DNA from: Lujinxingiaceae bacterium
Lineage (GTDB): Bacteria; Myxococcota_A; Bradymonadia; Bradymonadales; Bradymonadaceae
Direction: 5' to 3'
Assembly (NCBI GenBank): GCA_013697635.1
Contig: JACCWM010000195.1
Location: forward strand, 1-32,729
DNA: 32,729 bases
Of the stretch, positions 22,989 to 31,469 are shown in pieces (positions within the stretch are counted from its first letter, which is position 1; every line of letters starts with the position of its first letter). The position numbers and the translations under genes are program-made. The notes under the pieces were generated by a model. That model was not told the origin of the DNA. It worked only from the letters and a program-made list of their open reading frames with translations, and made no database searches.

Positions 22989-25900
22989 CTAGCGCACACT
23001 GCGAATACAGGCTTCCACCCGTGCCAGATCTTCGAGCAGGTCGAGCTCGCGGTAAATATCGCGCGCCTTCTCCCACAGTGTCAGGGCTTGCTGCCAGCTG
23101 CCGGCCGCCGCGCGCAGCCGGGCGAGCTGCTCGAGCGGCTGGGCGTAATCGAGGTCGGCAATCGGGATCCGCTCGGAGAGATCGAGCACCTTCTCGAGGA
23201 TCACCGAGCTCTCCTCGTCCTGGCCGCGCAGCGCCTCGACGAGCGCCAGGTTGTACTCGATGCCGGCCGACAGATAGGGATAGTCGTCGGCGGCGATGAT
23301 ATCGCGCGCCGACGAGATAAAACGCCTGGCGCCCTCAAAGTCGGCAAGCGAGAGTGCGGTCAGCCCGAGATTTGCGTTCACCACGGCCACGTCGTACTGC
23401 GCGCCGATGCCCTGGTAGATATCGAGCGCACGGTCGTAGTTCTTGCGCGCCTCGCTAAAGCGGCTCTCAAAGCGCGCCACGTCGCCCAGGCCGTTGTAGC
23501 AGTGGCCTGCTCCGCGCCGGTCACCGAGACTTTCATAGCGGCCCAGCGCCTCGCGGTAGAGCCGGGCTGCCTCGGCAAAGTTCTTCTGGTAGCGGGCCAG
23601 CTGCGCCATGCTGAGCAGATTTCTCGCAATGCCAATCGGCAGCTCCTCGAGGCGATAGAGCGCGAGCGACTCCTTGTAGAATTCGAAGGCCTCCTCGCCA
23701 TGGCCGAGCATGCGCGCGATCTCGCCGAGCAACCACAAAGACTCGGCTCGCCCGTCGTCATCGTTTCGAAGCGCGGCCGAGCCAAGCGCCGCCGTGGCCA
23801 GCGCGCGGGCTTGCTCGTAGTCGCCGCGGTGCCAGGCCACGCGCGCCAGCCCGCGTGCGGCGTCCTCATCGGTCTCATGGAGGCTGGCGTCGCCGGCGAT
23901 CAGCTCGCGCACGCGCTCAAAGGCCCAATGGGCCGCCTCGAAATCACCACGCTGCCAGGCGACGTGGCCCAGGCCAAGCCAGCTCTGCGACAGCGCCCCC
24001 AACCCGTCAGCGCGCCGCTCAGCTCCCATCCACGCGACCAGGCGCACAATGCGACGATAGGCATTCTCGGCCCTGGGAAAATCGCCAAACCCCTCGTAGA
24101 GATCGCCCAGCGCGACGAGCGTCTCCAAATACTCGGCGACCAGGCTCGCCGCGCCCTCGGCCTTCAAGGCCGAGCCCAGCTCGCCGGTGGCCGAGTCGAT
24201 TCCGAGCATGCTCTCCATCAACTCGAGGCAAATCTCATAGGCCTCGCTGGCTTGTCGCAGCATGAACGAGCTTCGCGCCGCGCTGGCAGCCTTGCGATAC
24301 CAGCTCAGGGCCTGCTCCGGCACGCGCGCGGCGTGCCAGTGCGCGGCGATCTCGAGCGCATGGTTGTCCGCCGCCCGAGGCAGAACCTGCTCCATGGCCT
24401 TGGCCGCGAGCTTGTGCACCTTGCGAACGCTGCGCGGTCCCCCGGCATCGCGAAGCACGTAGTCGCGCACCAGTGCATGGCTGAAAGAATACCAATCATC
24501 GCGGCGCTCGGGGCTCTCGACGATCAGCCCCTCGGAGAGCAGGCGGTCGAGATCCTCATCGAAGTGGGCGATGCGATCGCGGTCGCCCTCGATGGCGACC
24601 ATTGCATTGAGCACGTCGTAGGCAAAGCGCGAGCCGGCCACGGCAGCACGGTGCAGCAGCTCCGAGAGCCGGCGGCCGGTGCCATAGCGCTCTTCGACTT
24701 GCTGAATGCGCACGCGAAACAGGTCGGCCAGGCTGGGCGGAACCGCGTCGCGCACGGCCTCGACATCACGCGCGCACCAGCTGCTGCCGTCCCACTCCAA
24801 CAACCCCTCGTTTCTCAAATAGCGAAGAAGCAGCAACAAGTGCAGCGGATTGCCCCCGGAGCGCTCAAAGACGATGTCGGTGAGCGCCTCGTCGACGGGC
24901 AACAAGGCGTTGACGAGCTGGTTGCCGCTGGCGCGCTTGAGTCGGCCAAGCGGGATCCGCTCGACGGTCTCACCGACGTAGCGACTCAAACCGTTGAGCC
25001 GGCTGGCCAGGGCGACATTCTCGGCCAAATCTTCGGTGCGCGCGGTGGCGATGACCATCATCGGCACCGCCCGGTGGCGCAGCTCCACGGCCAGAAAGTC
25101 CAAGAAGTCGGCGAGCTCGGCGCCGGCCCAATGGATGTCGTCGAGGATCACCAACTGGGGCTTGGCACGCGAGGCCAGCTCAAAGGCGCGCGCAACCGCG
25201 GCATAGAGCACCTGTGGCGAGGCCAGCGCCGATCTCGCATCGCCTGCGCGACCGGCTGGGCGCAGAAAATCGGTGATCGTCTGGGCATCCTCGCGCGGTG
25301 CCTGACCCCAGGCTTCCAGCCGATCGGTCACGCGCGCGAAAACGGCCTCGCGGGTCAAGCCGCGCGTGGCGAACATGCTCGCGAGCACCTCTTGGAGGCC
25401 ACGAAGGCCACCGTTGGAGCCGCGCGTAAAGGCGCCTATATGACCCTGCAACAAGCCCTGCTCCTCGACCTGCTCCTTGAACCACATCGTCAAACGCGTT
25501 TTGCCAACGCCGGCCTCACCGTCGATGATCACGAGGCTACCGCGCGCGGTGCGCCGAACGCGTTGGACCATGTCCATCAACCACGCCCGCTCGCGCGGCC
25601 GCCCAACAAAGGGAATGCGCTGAAAGGAGGCGACCGCCGTCGCCTCGGGCGCATCCCAGACCATCGGCATATCCGGGATGGTATGCGCGTCGAGCGGCTG
25701 GCTGACGATGTTCTCCTCGAGGGTGCCCGGCCGAGCGTCGGGCTCGGCGGGCATCGGCCGGGGAGCTCGGTGAGCCTGGGGGTCACTCTGGGCGCGCGCC
25801 AACAGCGGCTTGAGGGCTGCGCGCATCTCGACGGCCGAAGCCCAACGATTGGCCGGCTGCTTCTCGAGCGCCTTCATCACGAAGTCATGAAGCTCCTTCC

Positions 25901-26651
25901 AGATCGGTAGATCGGGGCGCGGGATCATCGGCGGCACGGCCTCATGCACGTGCAGGCTCATCACGGCCAGCCCCTTGTGCTCCCCATAAGGAGGCCGTCC
26001 GGTGAGCAGCTCATAGACGAGCAGGCCCACGTTGTAGAGATCCGAGCGCGGCGTCAACGTGCGCTCACCGCCGGCCTGCTCCGGGCTCATATAGCGCGGC
26101 GTGCCGACCACCTCGCCATGTTCGGTGTCGCGACCGTCGCCTTTGTCAAAGAGCAGCGCGGCGATGCCGAAATCGACGATCATCGGCTTGCCCAGCCGCT
26201 CGGGCAACTCCGAGCCGGCCACCACGATGTTCGCAGGCTTGAGGTCGCGGTGCACGACACCGCGCGCATGGGCGTGGGCCAGGCCAGCGAGCAATTGATC
26301 GCTGAGTTGCAAAACTTGGAAAAGCGAGATGCCCGTCTCAACCAGGCAGGTCAGTGGATCGCCGTCGATGAGCTCCATCGACATGAACATGCGCCCGCTG
26401 TCATCAACGCCGTATTCGTAAACCGCGGCGATGTTTCCATGGTGCAGGCGCGAGGCGGCGCGCGCCTCACGTGCAAAACGTCGGCGCAGATGCGCCAGGC
26501 TGGCCACCTCGGCGCGCAGCAGCTTGAGCGCGACCTGGCGGCCGTGCGGAAGCTGCGTGGCCCGCCAGATGGTGCCCACGCCGCCCTGGCTGAGCACTTC
26601 GTCAAGCACGAAGCGCCCATCGATGATCTCTTTGGCTACGGAGGACGGCAT
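22989..26651 (-). CDS. Ser/Thr protein kinase - AAA ATPase - TPR regulator
   Basis: A 1220-residue cytoplasmic signalling protein. Residues about 10-275 are a complete Hanks-type kinase: glycine loop SQGGVGTIW, Lys43, HRDLKPAN with catalytic Asp136, DFG at 160-162, and SPEQ in the activation segment. Residues about 340-720 are a STAND/AAA16-like ATPase with Walker A GEAGVGKT near 378-385 and Walker B LVILDDIHW near 500. Residues about 760-1215 are TPR-like helical repeats for protein binding. This layout matches large kinase regulators common in myxobacteria and also PknK-type proteins. The kinase looks active, unlike the one at 8448-10118. It begins 44 bases after the IgGFc-like gene on the same strand, so the two are probably co-transcribed. 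No strong ribosome-binding site precedes the ATG. Targets are unknown. Confidence 0.92.
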   Translation of the reverse strand: MPSSVAKEIIDGRFVLDEVLSQGGVGTIWRATQLPHGRQVALKLLRAEVASLAHLRRRFAREARAASRLHHGNIAAVYEYGVDDSGRMFMSMELIDGDPLTCLVETGISLFQVLQLSDQLLAGLAHAHARGVVHRDLKPANIVVAGSELPERLGKPMIVDFGIAALLFDKGDGRDTEHGEVVGTPRYMSPEQAGGERTLTPRSDLYNVGLLVYELLTGRPPYGEHKGLAVMSLHVHEAVPPMIPRPDLPIWKELHDFVMKALEKQPANRWASAVEMRAALKPLLARAQSDPQAHRAPRPMPAEPDARPGTLEENIVSQPLDAHTIPDMPMVWDAPEATAVASFQRIPFVGRPRERAWLMDMVQRVRRTARGSLVIIDGEAGVGKTRLTMWFKEQVEEQGLLQGHIGAFTRGSNGGLRGLQEVLASMFATRGLTREAVFARVTDRLEAWGQAPREDAQTITDFLRPAGRAGDARSALASPQVLYAAVARAFELASRAKPQLVILDDIHWAGAELADFLDFLAVELRHRAVPMMVIATARTEDLAENVALASRLNGLSRYVGETVERIPLGRLKRASGNQLVNALLPVDEALTDIVFERSGGNPLHLLLLLRYLRNEGLLEWDGSSWCARDVEAVRDAVPPSLADLFRVRIQQVEERYGTGRRLSELLHRAAVAGSRFAYDVLNAMVAIEGDRDRIAHFDEDLDRLLSEGLIVESPERRDDWYSFSHALVRDYVLRDAGGPRSVRKVHKLAAKAMEQVLPRAADNHALEIAAHWHAARVPEQALSWYRKAASAARSSFMLRQASEAYEICLELMESMLGIDSATGELGSALKAEGAASLVAEYLETLVALGDLYEGFGDFPRAENAYRRIVRLVAWMGAERRADGLGALSQSWLGLGHVAWQRGDFEAAHWAFERVRELIAGDASLHETDEDAARGLARVAWHRGDYEQARALATAALGSAALRNDDDGRAESLWLLGEIARMLGHGEEAFEFYKESLALYRLEELPIGIARNLLSMAQLARYQKNFAEAARLYREALGRYESLGDRRGAGHCYNGLGDVARFESRFSEARKNYDRALDIYQGIGAQYDVAVVNANLGLTALSLADFEGARRFISSARDIIAADDYPYLSAGIEYNLALVEALRGQDEESSVILEKVLDLSERIPIADLDYAQPLEQLARLRAAAGSWQQALTLWEKARDIYRELDLLEDLARVEACIRSVR

Positions 26652-26695
26652 ATCAAGCGCGACTCAAGCGCGGTCCATGACTCGAGTGATGCGCA

Positions 26696-28831
26696 TCATT
26701 CGTTGTCTTTGGGGATGCTGCTCAATTTCACAAGGTCGAGACCACCCGTGTAAGCATAGGACACGTAGTTGTCGTAGCCATAGGCAACCAGGCCAAAGGC
26801 CAGCGGTGCCGAGATCGTGTGCGGCCCATCGCCAACCGGGATGTGTGCGCGCATCATCGTCTGATCGGGGCTGATCTCGTGGTCATAGTCCTTGGGGAAG
26901 ATTTGCTGCCCGTCGAGCGTCAGGATGCCCGTGGGCGGGATCGACACCGTGATGAAATTGCGGTGGTAGGTCGCCGGGGTCAAAAACGAGTACGACGTGC
27001 GGTACTGCTCTTTGGGCGGAATCAGGAAGAACGACGGATCACCGGCGTAGTCACCCCAGTCAATCACGTTGTTGACCGTATTCTGGCTCGAGACGAACGC
27101 TCCCAACAAGATCGGCTCCGAGGCGATGACAGAAAACATGCGACGCGTTCCAAACTCACAGGTCTGGCCGGCGTTGAGGCGAAACTCGCCGGTGGCCGGG
27201 TCTTCGGAGAACTGAGCATCGCTGCAGTGTTTGACGCCCTCACCACTGGTCGACAAGGTGTTCGGGCGATTGAGATTGATTCCCGTCTTGATCACCGTAT
27301 TGTCCACGCGCGCCAAGAACTTCCAGTAGGTGCCCTCGCTCGAGTGCTGAGTCGGCGACTCGTTTCGAAGCTTGAGAGGCGCGGCAACGAAGTTTCGCCC
27401 CCAGGTCTCCATCGGAAAGAGCTGCGACTCGAGGTGATCGCAGGCGCCCTTGCTAAAGGGCACATTGGTGCAGGTGTGGCCGCCGAAGACAGCGACGGGC
27501 TTGCTCGCTGTCACGCGCGCACCGGTGAGGTCCTCGACCGGTGCCGCGCCGCGACCCCCGACGTTGAGCACCTCGAAGGGCTGCATCGTCACCGTAATCA
27601 AACCGCTGGCGCTGGGGCCGCTGATGCGATCCGGGCTCGTGATCGGATAGACCAGTTGGTGGTAGGGACGAAGCGGATCTTTGGACGGGCGAAGTTGAAT
27701 GTCGACCTGGGTATCAGGCTGTGTGGCGATCACCGTCAGATTGGCCGAATAGGCCTGCGGCAGGCGCGTGGCGCCGCCAGCCCACACCGCGTGACTCATG
27801 AACATGTAGTTCTCGGTCAGTGCGCTGGTCGGCAAGAGCAGGCTGGCATCGTTGGTGTAGTTGTAATTGCAGCACAACGGATTGAACTGGTAGGCGATGA
27901 CCGGCTGGGTCGAGACCACCCGATAGCCCGTGTCGGTCAGGGAGGTCGCACCGAAAGGAATCTTGCGATGAGGCAGGATCAACGTCATCGTCGACTGGCG
28001 CGGCAGCACCAGGTTTTCGACCGCGCCGTTGAGTGGGCCGGCCGTGCGCACGCCGTTGATGTCGAGCACCTCGGAGTAGACCGTCTGCAGCTCGTCTCCG
28101 GGAAACTTGATGTCGGTTCCCACGCGCCGTGAGGGCACCGAGAGCGCAAACTCACCATCAGCCGAGTAGATCGTGATCTCGGCCTCATAGCTTGTCGACG
28201 TATTGGCGATGACGATCGCATAGGGCGGGTGGCTCGCCGGCGACAGCGGGGGCGGATCGCCTGGCTTGTCCGGGTTGTTGAGCAGATGATTCTCCATCTC
28301 GACGGCCCAGTACTCGCAGCCGATGTAGCTGTTCTCGACCTCGGCTATCTGGCAGCGGTTGAGACAGAAGCCCTCATCGCAGCGGCCCTCTTCATCGGTC
28401 GGGCAGGGCTCGAGATCACGGTAGGTCTCAGCGTCCTCGTTGCACATCTGCGGTGTGTTACCACCACACTTGCGATGGCCAGGCACGCAGGTCACCCGAA
28501 TGCACTCGCCGTCGCGACACACCTCGCTCTCGGCGCAAACGCCGGGCAAGATCGCCGTTCCGGCGTCGTTGCAGACCTCGATGTTGGGCGTGTTTTCTCC
28601 GCGGCAGCCGAGCAGCGCGTTTGGCACACAGATCTGCGGCAGCACCGGCGGCACGTCGACCTCGACGTCGGCCTCAACGTCGACCTTTGGAACATCTTGT
28701 CCAACGTCGGGCACGACCGTATCCGGCTGATTATTGTTGTTATTGTTGCTAACAACCGGATCACTGCAGCCAACAAGGCCAGCAACCACAACGAAGCTAA
28801 GGGCGAGGAGGGGTGAAAAAGTACGCATCAT
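26696..28831 (-). CDS. IgGFc-binding-like surface lipoprotein
   Basis: A 711-residue lipoprotein. The signal peptide ends in lipobox LVGC (Cys22). A linker of six Asn residues and Val/Asp/Pro repeats (about 28-65) follows. Residues about 68-160 are Cys-rich, with repeated CxxG/C.DGEC-type patterns like short extracellular disulfide modules. Residues about 165-711 are a beta-rich domain; segments such as KPVAVFGGHTC and LESQLFPMETWG are typical of the IgGFc_binding family, named from a human mucus protein and widespread on surfaces of predatory and soil bacteria. A role in adhesion or surface structure is likely but not shown. Two ATG codons are adjacent (28831 and 28828); either may start. 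It precedes the kinase regulator at 22989 in a likely operon. Confidence 0.87.
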   Translation of the reverse strand: MMRTFSPLLALSFVVVAGLVGCSDPVVSNNNNNNQPDTVVPDVGQDVPKVDVEADVEVDVPPVLPQICVPNALLGCRGENTPNIEVCNDAGTAILPGVCAESEVCRDGECIRVTCVPGHRKCGGNTPQMCNEDAETYRDLEPCPTDEEGRCDEGFCLNRCQIAEVENSYIGCEYWAVEMENHLLNNPDKPGDPPPLSPASHPPYAIVIANTSTSYEAEITIYSADGEFALSVPSRRVGTDIKFPGDELQTVYSEVLDINGVRTAGPLNGAVENLVLPRQSTMTLILPHRKIPFGATSLTDTGYRVVSTQPVIAYQFNPLCCNYNYTNDASLLLPTSALTENYMFMSHAVWAGGATRLPQAYSANLTVIATQPDTQVDIQLRPSKDPLRPYHQLVYPITSPDRISGPSASGLITVTMQPFEVLNVGGRGAAPVEDLTGARVTASKPVAVFGGHTCTNVPFSKGACDHLESQLFPMETWGRNFVAAPLKLRNESPTQHSSEGTYWKFLARVDNTVIKTGINLNRPNTLSTSGEGVKHCSDAQFSEDPATGEFRLNAGQTCEFGTRRMFSVIASEPILLGAFVSSQNTVNNVIDWGDYAGDPSFFLIPPKEQYRTSYSFLTPATYHRNFITVSIPPTGILTLDGQQIFPKDYDHEISPDQTMMRAHIPVGDGPHTISAPLAFGLVAYGYDNYVSYAYTGGLDLVKLSSIPKDNE

Positions 28832-29019
28832 AAAATTATTTTCGCTGGTTGAGACGACTCTTCGAGCAGTTCAATCGATTTAATGATCGCCAGGTAAAAC
28901 AACAAAAAGCCCGGCTATACGTGGAGTTGCCCTGAAAACAGGCCCACTATACACATTCTCCTAACAAGAATCACTCGCTAGATCGGCGCATGGCACACAT
29001 CTTTGCGGTGTGCGCGATT

Positions 29020-29769
29020 TTAGCTCTCCGATCGCCAGGGTGTTACACCCTCGGGCGCCTTGCCGCAAGGGTGCATCTCGGAGCTATGCCAGACGCGAAA
29101 ACTCTGGAAGGACTCGTGAACGGCAAGCAGCGCGCGCTGGCGCAGCTCCTCGGCGCCGATGACAGGCTTGCTTGCGGCCTTTTTCTTGGCCGCGGCGGGC
29201 TCCACGGTGTCTTGGGCCTCTTCGGGCTCGCCGGGGCCAAGCTCGCTCAGGCGCTCGGTGGACAGGCGAATGAGCAACTCGAGCTCCCGATCGACGTAGA
29301 CAAACCAGTTATCCAACTCGGCACGCGAATTCTCGTAGCGCAAATTGGCCGCAGACGAGCTCGCTCCGATCTCGACGAGCTGCGAGCGAATCGCCTTAAG
29401 CGTGGCGCTGACCTGGACGACGACCTCGAGATCGTCGCCCAGCAGCTCACGCTCAATGGCACGCTCGGCGGCAAAGTAAGCGTCGCCAACGGTGGTCACG
29501 CGTGCGATCAATTCGCGGCACTGCGGATCATTGGTCTCGGCAAGCACGCTGCGCTCGCCGGCTTCGACCTGCATATCCGGGCGAAACAGCGTGTCACGAA
29601 AGTTGACCATGCCCCACAGCGTCAGCACCAGCGCCCCGAGGCATGCCAGCCCCACGAAAATCGCACGACGGCGACGCGTCGACTCGGCGCGCGCAAAATC
29701 AACGGCCAACGCGTCGAGCTCGCCGACATGGTTTTGGCCCTCTTGATCACTTTGTGTCGGTTTGGGCAT
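29020..29769 (-). CDS. Single-pass membrane protein of unknown function
   Basis: A 249-residue protein I do not recognise. An acidic cytoplasmic N-terminus (1-30) leads through a basic STRRRR stop to one transmembrane helix (about 36-56). The outer part (about 60-178) is predicted helical with repeated Ala/Glu/Leu heptads (ERAIERELLGDDLEVVV, RELELLIRLSTERLSEL), probably a coiled coil. A Glu/Pro/Ala-Lys linker (about 180-200) and a helical C-terminus with one Cys follow. The ribosome-binding site is AGGA about 12 bases, or AGGAG 2 bases, before the ATG. The gene is separated from its neighbours by 188 bases on one side and 298 on the other, so it is probably transcribed alone. Confidence 0.7.
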   Translation of the reverse strand: MPKPTQSDQEGQNHVGELDALAVDFARAESTRRRRAIFVGLACLGALVLTLWGMVNFRDTLFRPDMQVEAGERSVLAETNDPQCRELIARVTTVGDAYFAAERAIERELLGDDLEVVVQVSATLKAIRSQLVEIGASSSAANLRYENSRAELDNWFVYVDRELELLIRLSTERLSELGPGEPEEAQDTVEPAAAKKKAASKPVIGAEELRQRALLAVHESFQSFRVWHSSEMHPCGKAPEGVTPWRSES

Positions 29770-30067
29770 GGCTCCTGATCCTGGTTGCTGGCTGGCCTCG
29801 TCTGGGCCGTGGACGCCGTCGATGACGATTCTCGACGAAGCGTTTGTAAACTGGCTCCGAGCGTGTTAAGTGAGGCGACCGAATCTAAGCCGGTTTTATC
29901 TCGATGTACACGGCCAATCCAGTGACTCGAATAATTCACGCTATGTGCCGGTTTACACCTCGGTGATCGTGCCGATCGCACCCTAGGTTAAGAGCTTCGC
30001 ACCCGCCATTTGTTCCGAGTAGCTCATCGGCTCCGTCACGAAGTGAATTTGTAGTAGAGGGTTACGA
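29770..30067. other. 298-bp divergent intergenic region
   Basis: It must hold promoters for the leftward membrane-protein gene and the rightward cassette at 30068-32594. No clear -35/-10 pair was found in either direction; a weak TGGATT/TAAAAC pair is possible on the minus strand. The only firm signal is AGAGGG at 30056-30061, the ribosome-binding site for the TTG start at 30068. No reading frame here looks like a protein. Confidence 0.5.
30056..30061 (+). promoter_or_regulatory. Ribosome-binding site for a TTG start
   Basis: AGAGGG sits 6 bases before TTG 30068. The next in-frame ATG is 23 codons further on and lacks a comparable site, so the TTG is preferred. Confidence 0.6.
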
Positions 30068-31183
30068 TTGAACACGACAATTTTTCTCCAGCGCCATCTC
30101 GACGCATCTGACGAAGAAGTTCCCCGCCTCATTGAGATGGCAACCACTGCACTTGCAAAGGGTACGGATTTCCCCATGGGCTCGGGCACCGAGGAGCGCC
30201 TCTGGCGCTACCTTCAGTACCCGTACTATCTGGGTCTGTTTGCACAGAAGGTCGTGCACGCCGAGGGCATCTCCGATCATGTCAAAGAGAAGCTCTGCCA
30301 CGCCGTGCTCCAGATCAATATGCACCTCGACCAGGGCCAGGAGCCCGGCCCAGGCCTCTTCCAGCTGTCGGCCTGGCTTGGCCGCCACGCCCTGCTCTCC
30401 CACGACGATTATCTGGGCCTTCGCAAGGGTCTGATCTGGCTGCCTCGCCTGACGGACAGCTATGCCGAGCCCACGCGCCAGATTCTGCCGGCCTGCGACG
30501 GCATCTTTCGTGATCTGCAGATTCATCGCGAGCAGGCCATCGAGCTTGTCTTGATGATTTTGACGGCCAAAGAGGCGATCGGTGATCAGGGCCGCGAGAT
30601 ATTCGACCACCTCATGGAGCTGGCCGTCTTGAACAAGAGCCTCAAGCGCGAGGTCTGCCAGATCGTCGTTCAAAACGCCATCCCCTTCCCGCGCGGTGAA
30701 TACCAACATCCGCTCGAGACTAGCGCCTCCGAGCAAGACCGCCTGAGCATTCGCTTTTTGCCCGGCAGCGTTCGCCGCCGCGCCGTCGTTTGGCTTGCGC
30801 GCCTTGGCAAAGACCCCCTTGAGCTCTTGAAGCGCCTGCTCAAGCCCAATACCGTGCGCGGCTACGGCGGCGACCAGGTCGCAAGCGGCGCGCTCGATCT
30901 GCTCGACGAGCGCTGGGAGCTCATCGCCGATGAGCTGCGCCTGAGCCTGCTTCGAAAGGCCGCCGATCTGCCAGACACCGCTGTTCGAAAGCGCGCCTAC
31001 ATCCTTGGCGAGAAGTATCTGGGCATCGACTTCTTGCGCCAGGCGCTCGACGACAAGGCCAAGAGTTTGCGTGAGTGGGCCGAGGAGCGCCTCGCGCGCC
31101 GCGAGCGCGGCGAGCTGCCCAGCGAAGAGCAGCTTCAGGCCGAGCTCGACCAGGAGTTCGACGAGGAAGACAGCGACGAGTAG
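30068..31183 (+). CDS. Helical-repeat protein of unknown function, first gene of a three-gene cassette
   Basis: A 371-residue cytoplasmic protein with no recognised catalytic motif. It is almost entirely helical. The part at about 225-345 has HEAT-like helix pairs (RRRAVVWLARLGKDPLELLKRLL, VASGALDLLDERWELIADEL, TAVRKRAYILGEKYLGIDFL), a layout used for protein-protein binding. The C-terminus is a charged helix ending in a strongly acidic tail (DEEDSDE). A TTG start is used, supported by AGAGGG upstream. The next gene starts 3 bases after this stop, so the two are certainly in one transcript. The cassette's third gene is the rotary-ATPase-like protein, making this a candidate scaffold for it. 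Function unknown. Confidence 0.75.
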   Translation: MNTTIFLQRHLDASDEEVPRLIEMATTALAKGTDFPMGSGTEERLWRYLQYPYYLGLFAQKVVHAEGISDHVKEKLCHAVLQINMHLDQGQEPGPGLFQLSAWLGRHALLSHDDYLGLRKGLIWLPRLTDSYAEPTRQILPACDGIFRDLQIHREQAIELVLMILTAKEAIGDQGREIFDHLMELAVLNKSLKREVCQIVVQNAIPFPRGEYQHPLETSASEQDRLSIRFLPGSVRRRAVVWLARLGKDPLELLKRLLKPNTVRGYGGDQVASGALDLLDERWELIADELRLSLLRKAADLPDTAVRKRAYILGEKYLGIDFLRQALDDKAKSLREWAEERLARRERGELPSEEQLQAELDQEFDEEDSDE

Positions 31184-31186
31184 GCC

Positions 31187-31453
31187 ATGTTGAGCTGGAC
31201 GATCCGCATCGACCGGCGCAAGGCCGACCGCGACGCCGTTGCCGCCGCGCTGGCCATGCTCGGCGCATCGGTCAAAGATCTGGTCGTCGTCTTGGGCTCA
31301 CCCGAAGATTACTGGGCCGCGCCCGACGTCGGCGCGTTTCGCGACTTCGTCGAGTTTGCCACCATCTCGCATCCTGCCGAGGCTGGCCTCGAATACGCCG
31401 CCGAGGAGCTGCTCGAGAGCTTCGGCTGGCTGGTCGACTTTCAACGCTCATAA
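31187..31453 (+). CDS. Small protein of unknown function, second gene of the cassette
   Basis: An 88-residue acidic cytoplasmic protein without recognised motifs. The pattern is an initial strand (SWTIRIDRR), a helix (RDAVAAALAMLG), a strand (VKDLVVVLG) and further helices containing Trp and Phe, suggesting a compact alpha/beta fold. It lies 3 bases after one gene and 16 bases before the next start, tightly packed between both, which supports it as a real gene and a possible partner of one of them. No strong ribosome-binding site is visible; translation may be coupled to the preceding stop. Confidence 0.7.
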   Translation: MLSWTIRIDRRKADRDAVAAALAMLGASVKDLVVVLGSPEDYWAAPDVGAFRDFVEFATISHPAEAGLEYAAEELLESFGWLVDFQRS

Positions 31454-31456
31454 ATT

Positions 31457-31460
31457 GGAG
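31457..31460 (+). promoter_or_regulatory. Ribosome-binding site for the rotary-ATPase-like gene
   Basis: GGAG lies 9 bases before TTG 31470. The frame is open further upstream but that part overlaps the preceding gene. Another TTG at 31455 has no site of its own. Confidence 0.5.
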
Positions 31461-31469
31461 CTCCCCAAA

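Noticed and set aside
22977-25910. A 977-codon open frame on the plus strand opposite the kinase-ATPase-TPR gene
   Set aside because: It has no recognisable domains and is explained by codon bias of the G+C-rich gene on the other strand. The minus-strand frame has clear kinase, ATPase and TPR motifs.
28931-28942. Small inverted repeat CCTG-AAAA-CAGG upstream of the IgGFc-like gene
   Set aside because: The stem is only 4 bp and has no T tract or clear promoter link; probably chance.
28990-29778. A 262-codon plus-strand frame
   Set aside because: It is antisense to the single-pass membrane protein, whose transmembrane helix and ribosome-binding site look real.
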